A stretch of DNA of 7,170 nt from Acidobacteriota bacterium. GTDB lineage: Bacteria; Acidobacteriota; Aminicenantia; Aminicenantales; Aminicenantaceae. Positions 7,099 to 7,170 of this stretch are shown piece by piece. The stretch lies in the NCBI GenBank assembly GCA_030609975.1, contig JAUWSR010000202.1:1-7170 (forward strand). Reading direction: 5' to 3'. Position 1 is the stretch's first letter, and the number at the start of each line of letters is the position of its first letter. The notes beneath the pieces were generated by a model. That model was not told the origin of the DNA and did not search any database. It was given only the letters and a program-made list of their open reading frames with translations. The position numbers and the translations under genes were made by a program.

Positions 7099-7170
7099 CA
7101 ACCTATTACTCAATTCATCTTGCAGCATTGTGATTGAAACATTTTCCAAAACTTTTTCTAAGAATAAGTC

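Noticed and set aside
1..7170. tRNA, rRNA, CRISPR arrays or transposase genes
   Set aside because: No cloverleaf, ribosomal, regularly spaced repeat or transposase signature was seen; genes occupy almost all of the window.

Overview
This window comes from a Gram-negative-type (two-membrane) bacterium of roughly 50% GC, with AT-rich intergenic DNA. The gene families are those I associate with Planctomycetes, Acidobacteria, Verrucomicrobia and related candidate phyla such as Aminicenantes: a LolD-type ATPase with a very long FtsX-like permease, and exported WRGP-containing PQQ-like beta-propellers. The assignment to a phylum is from memory and is not firm. All genes read on the + strand.

Layout. 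Bases 2-130 hold the last 42 codons of an unidentified gene. After 20 bases comes an ABC ATPase (151-834), followed with almost no gap by its 10-TM FtsX-like permease (839-4132). A 102-base AT-rich gap (4133-4234), with a 9-base direct repeat and a strong ribosome binding site, leads to two exported beta-propeller paralogues (4235-5596 and 5700-7040). The gap between these two carries a strong palindrome (5598-5651) that looks like a mobile REP-type element. The last 130 bases (7041-7170) contain no gene, but hold a plausible sigma70-type promoter for something beyond the window.

How the parts may work together. The ATPase and permease form one transporter of the LolCDE/MacB mechanistic class, in which ATP hydrolysis in the cytoplasm drives movement of large periplasmic domains. 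No substrate can be read from the sequence. The two propellers have Sec-type signal peptides and no lipobox, so they should be soluble in the periplasm or outside the cell. They lack the features of a PQQ dehydrogenase and are more likely scaffold or binding proteins. The most interesting hypothesis is that the transporter and the propellers form one envelope system, but this rests only on adjacency, shared strand and shared compartment.
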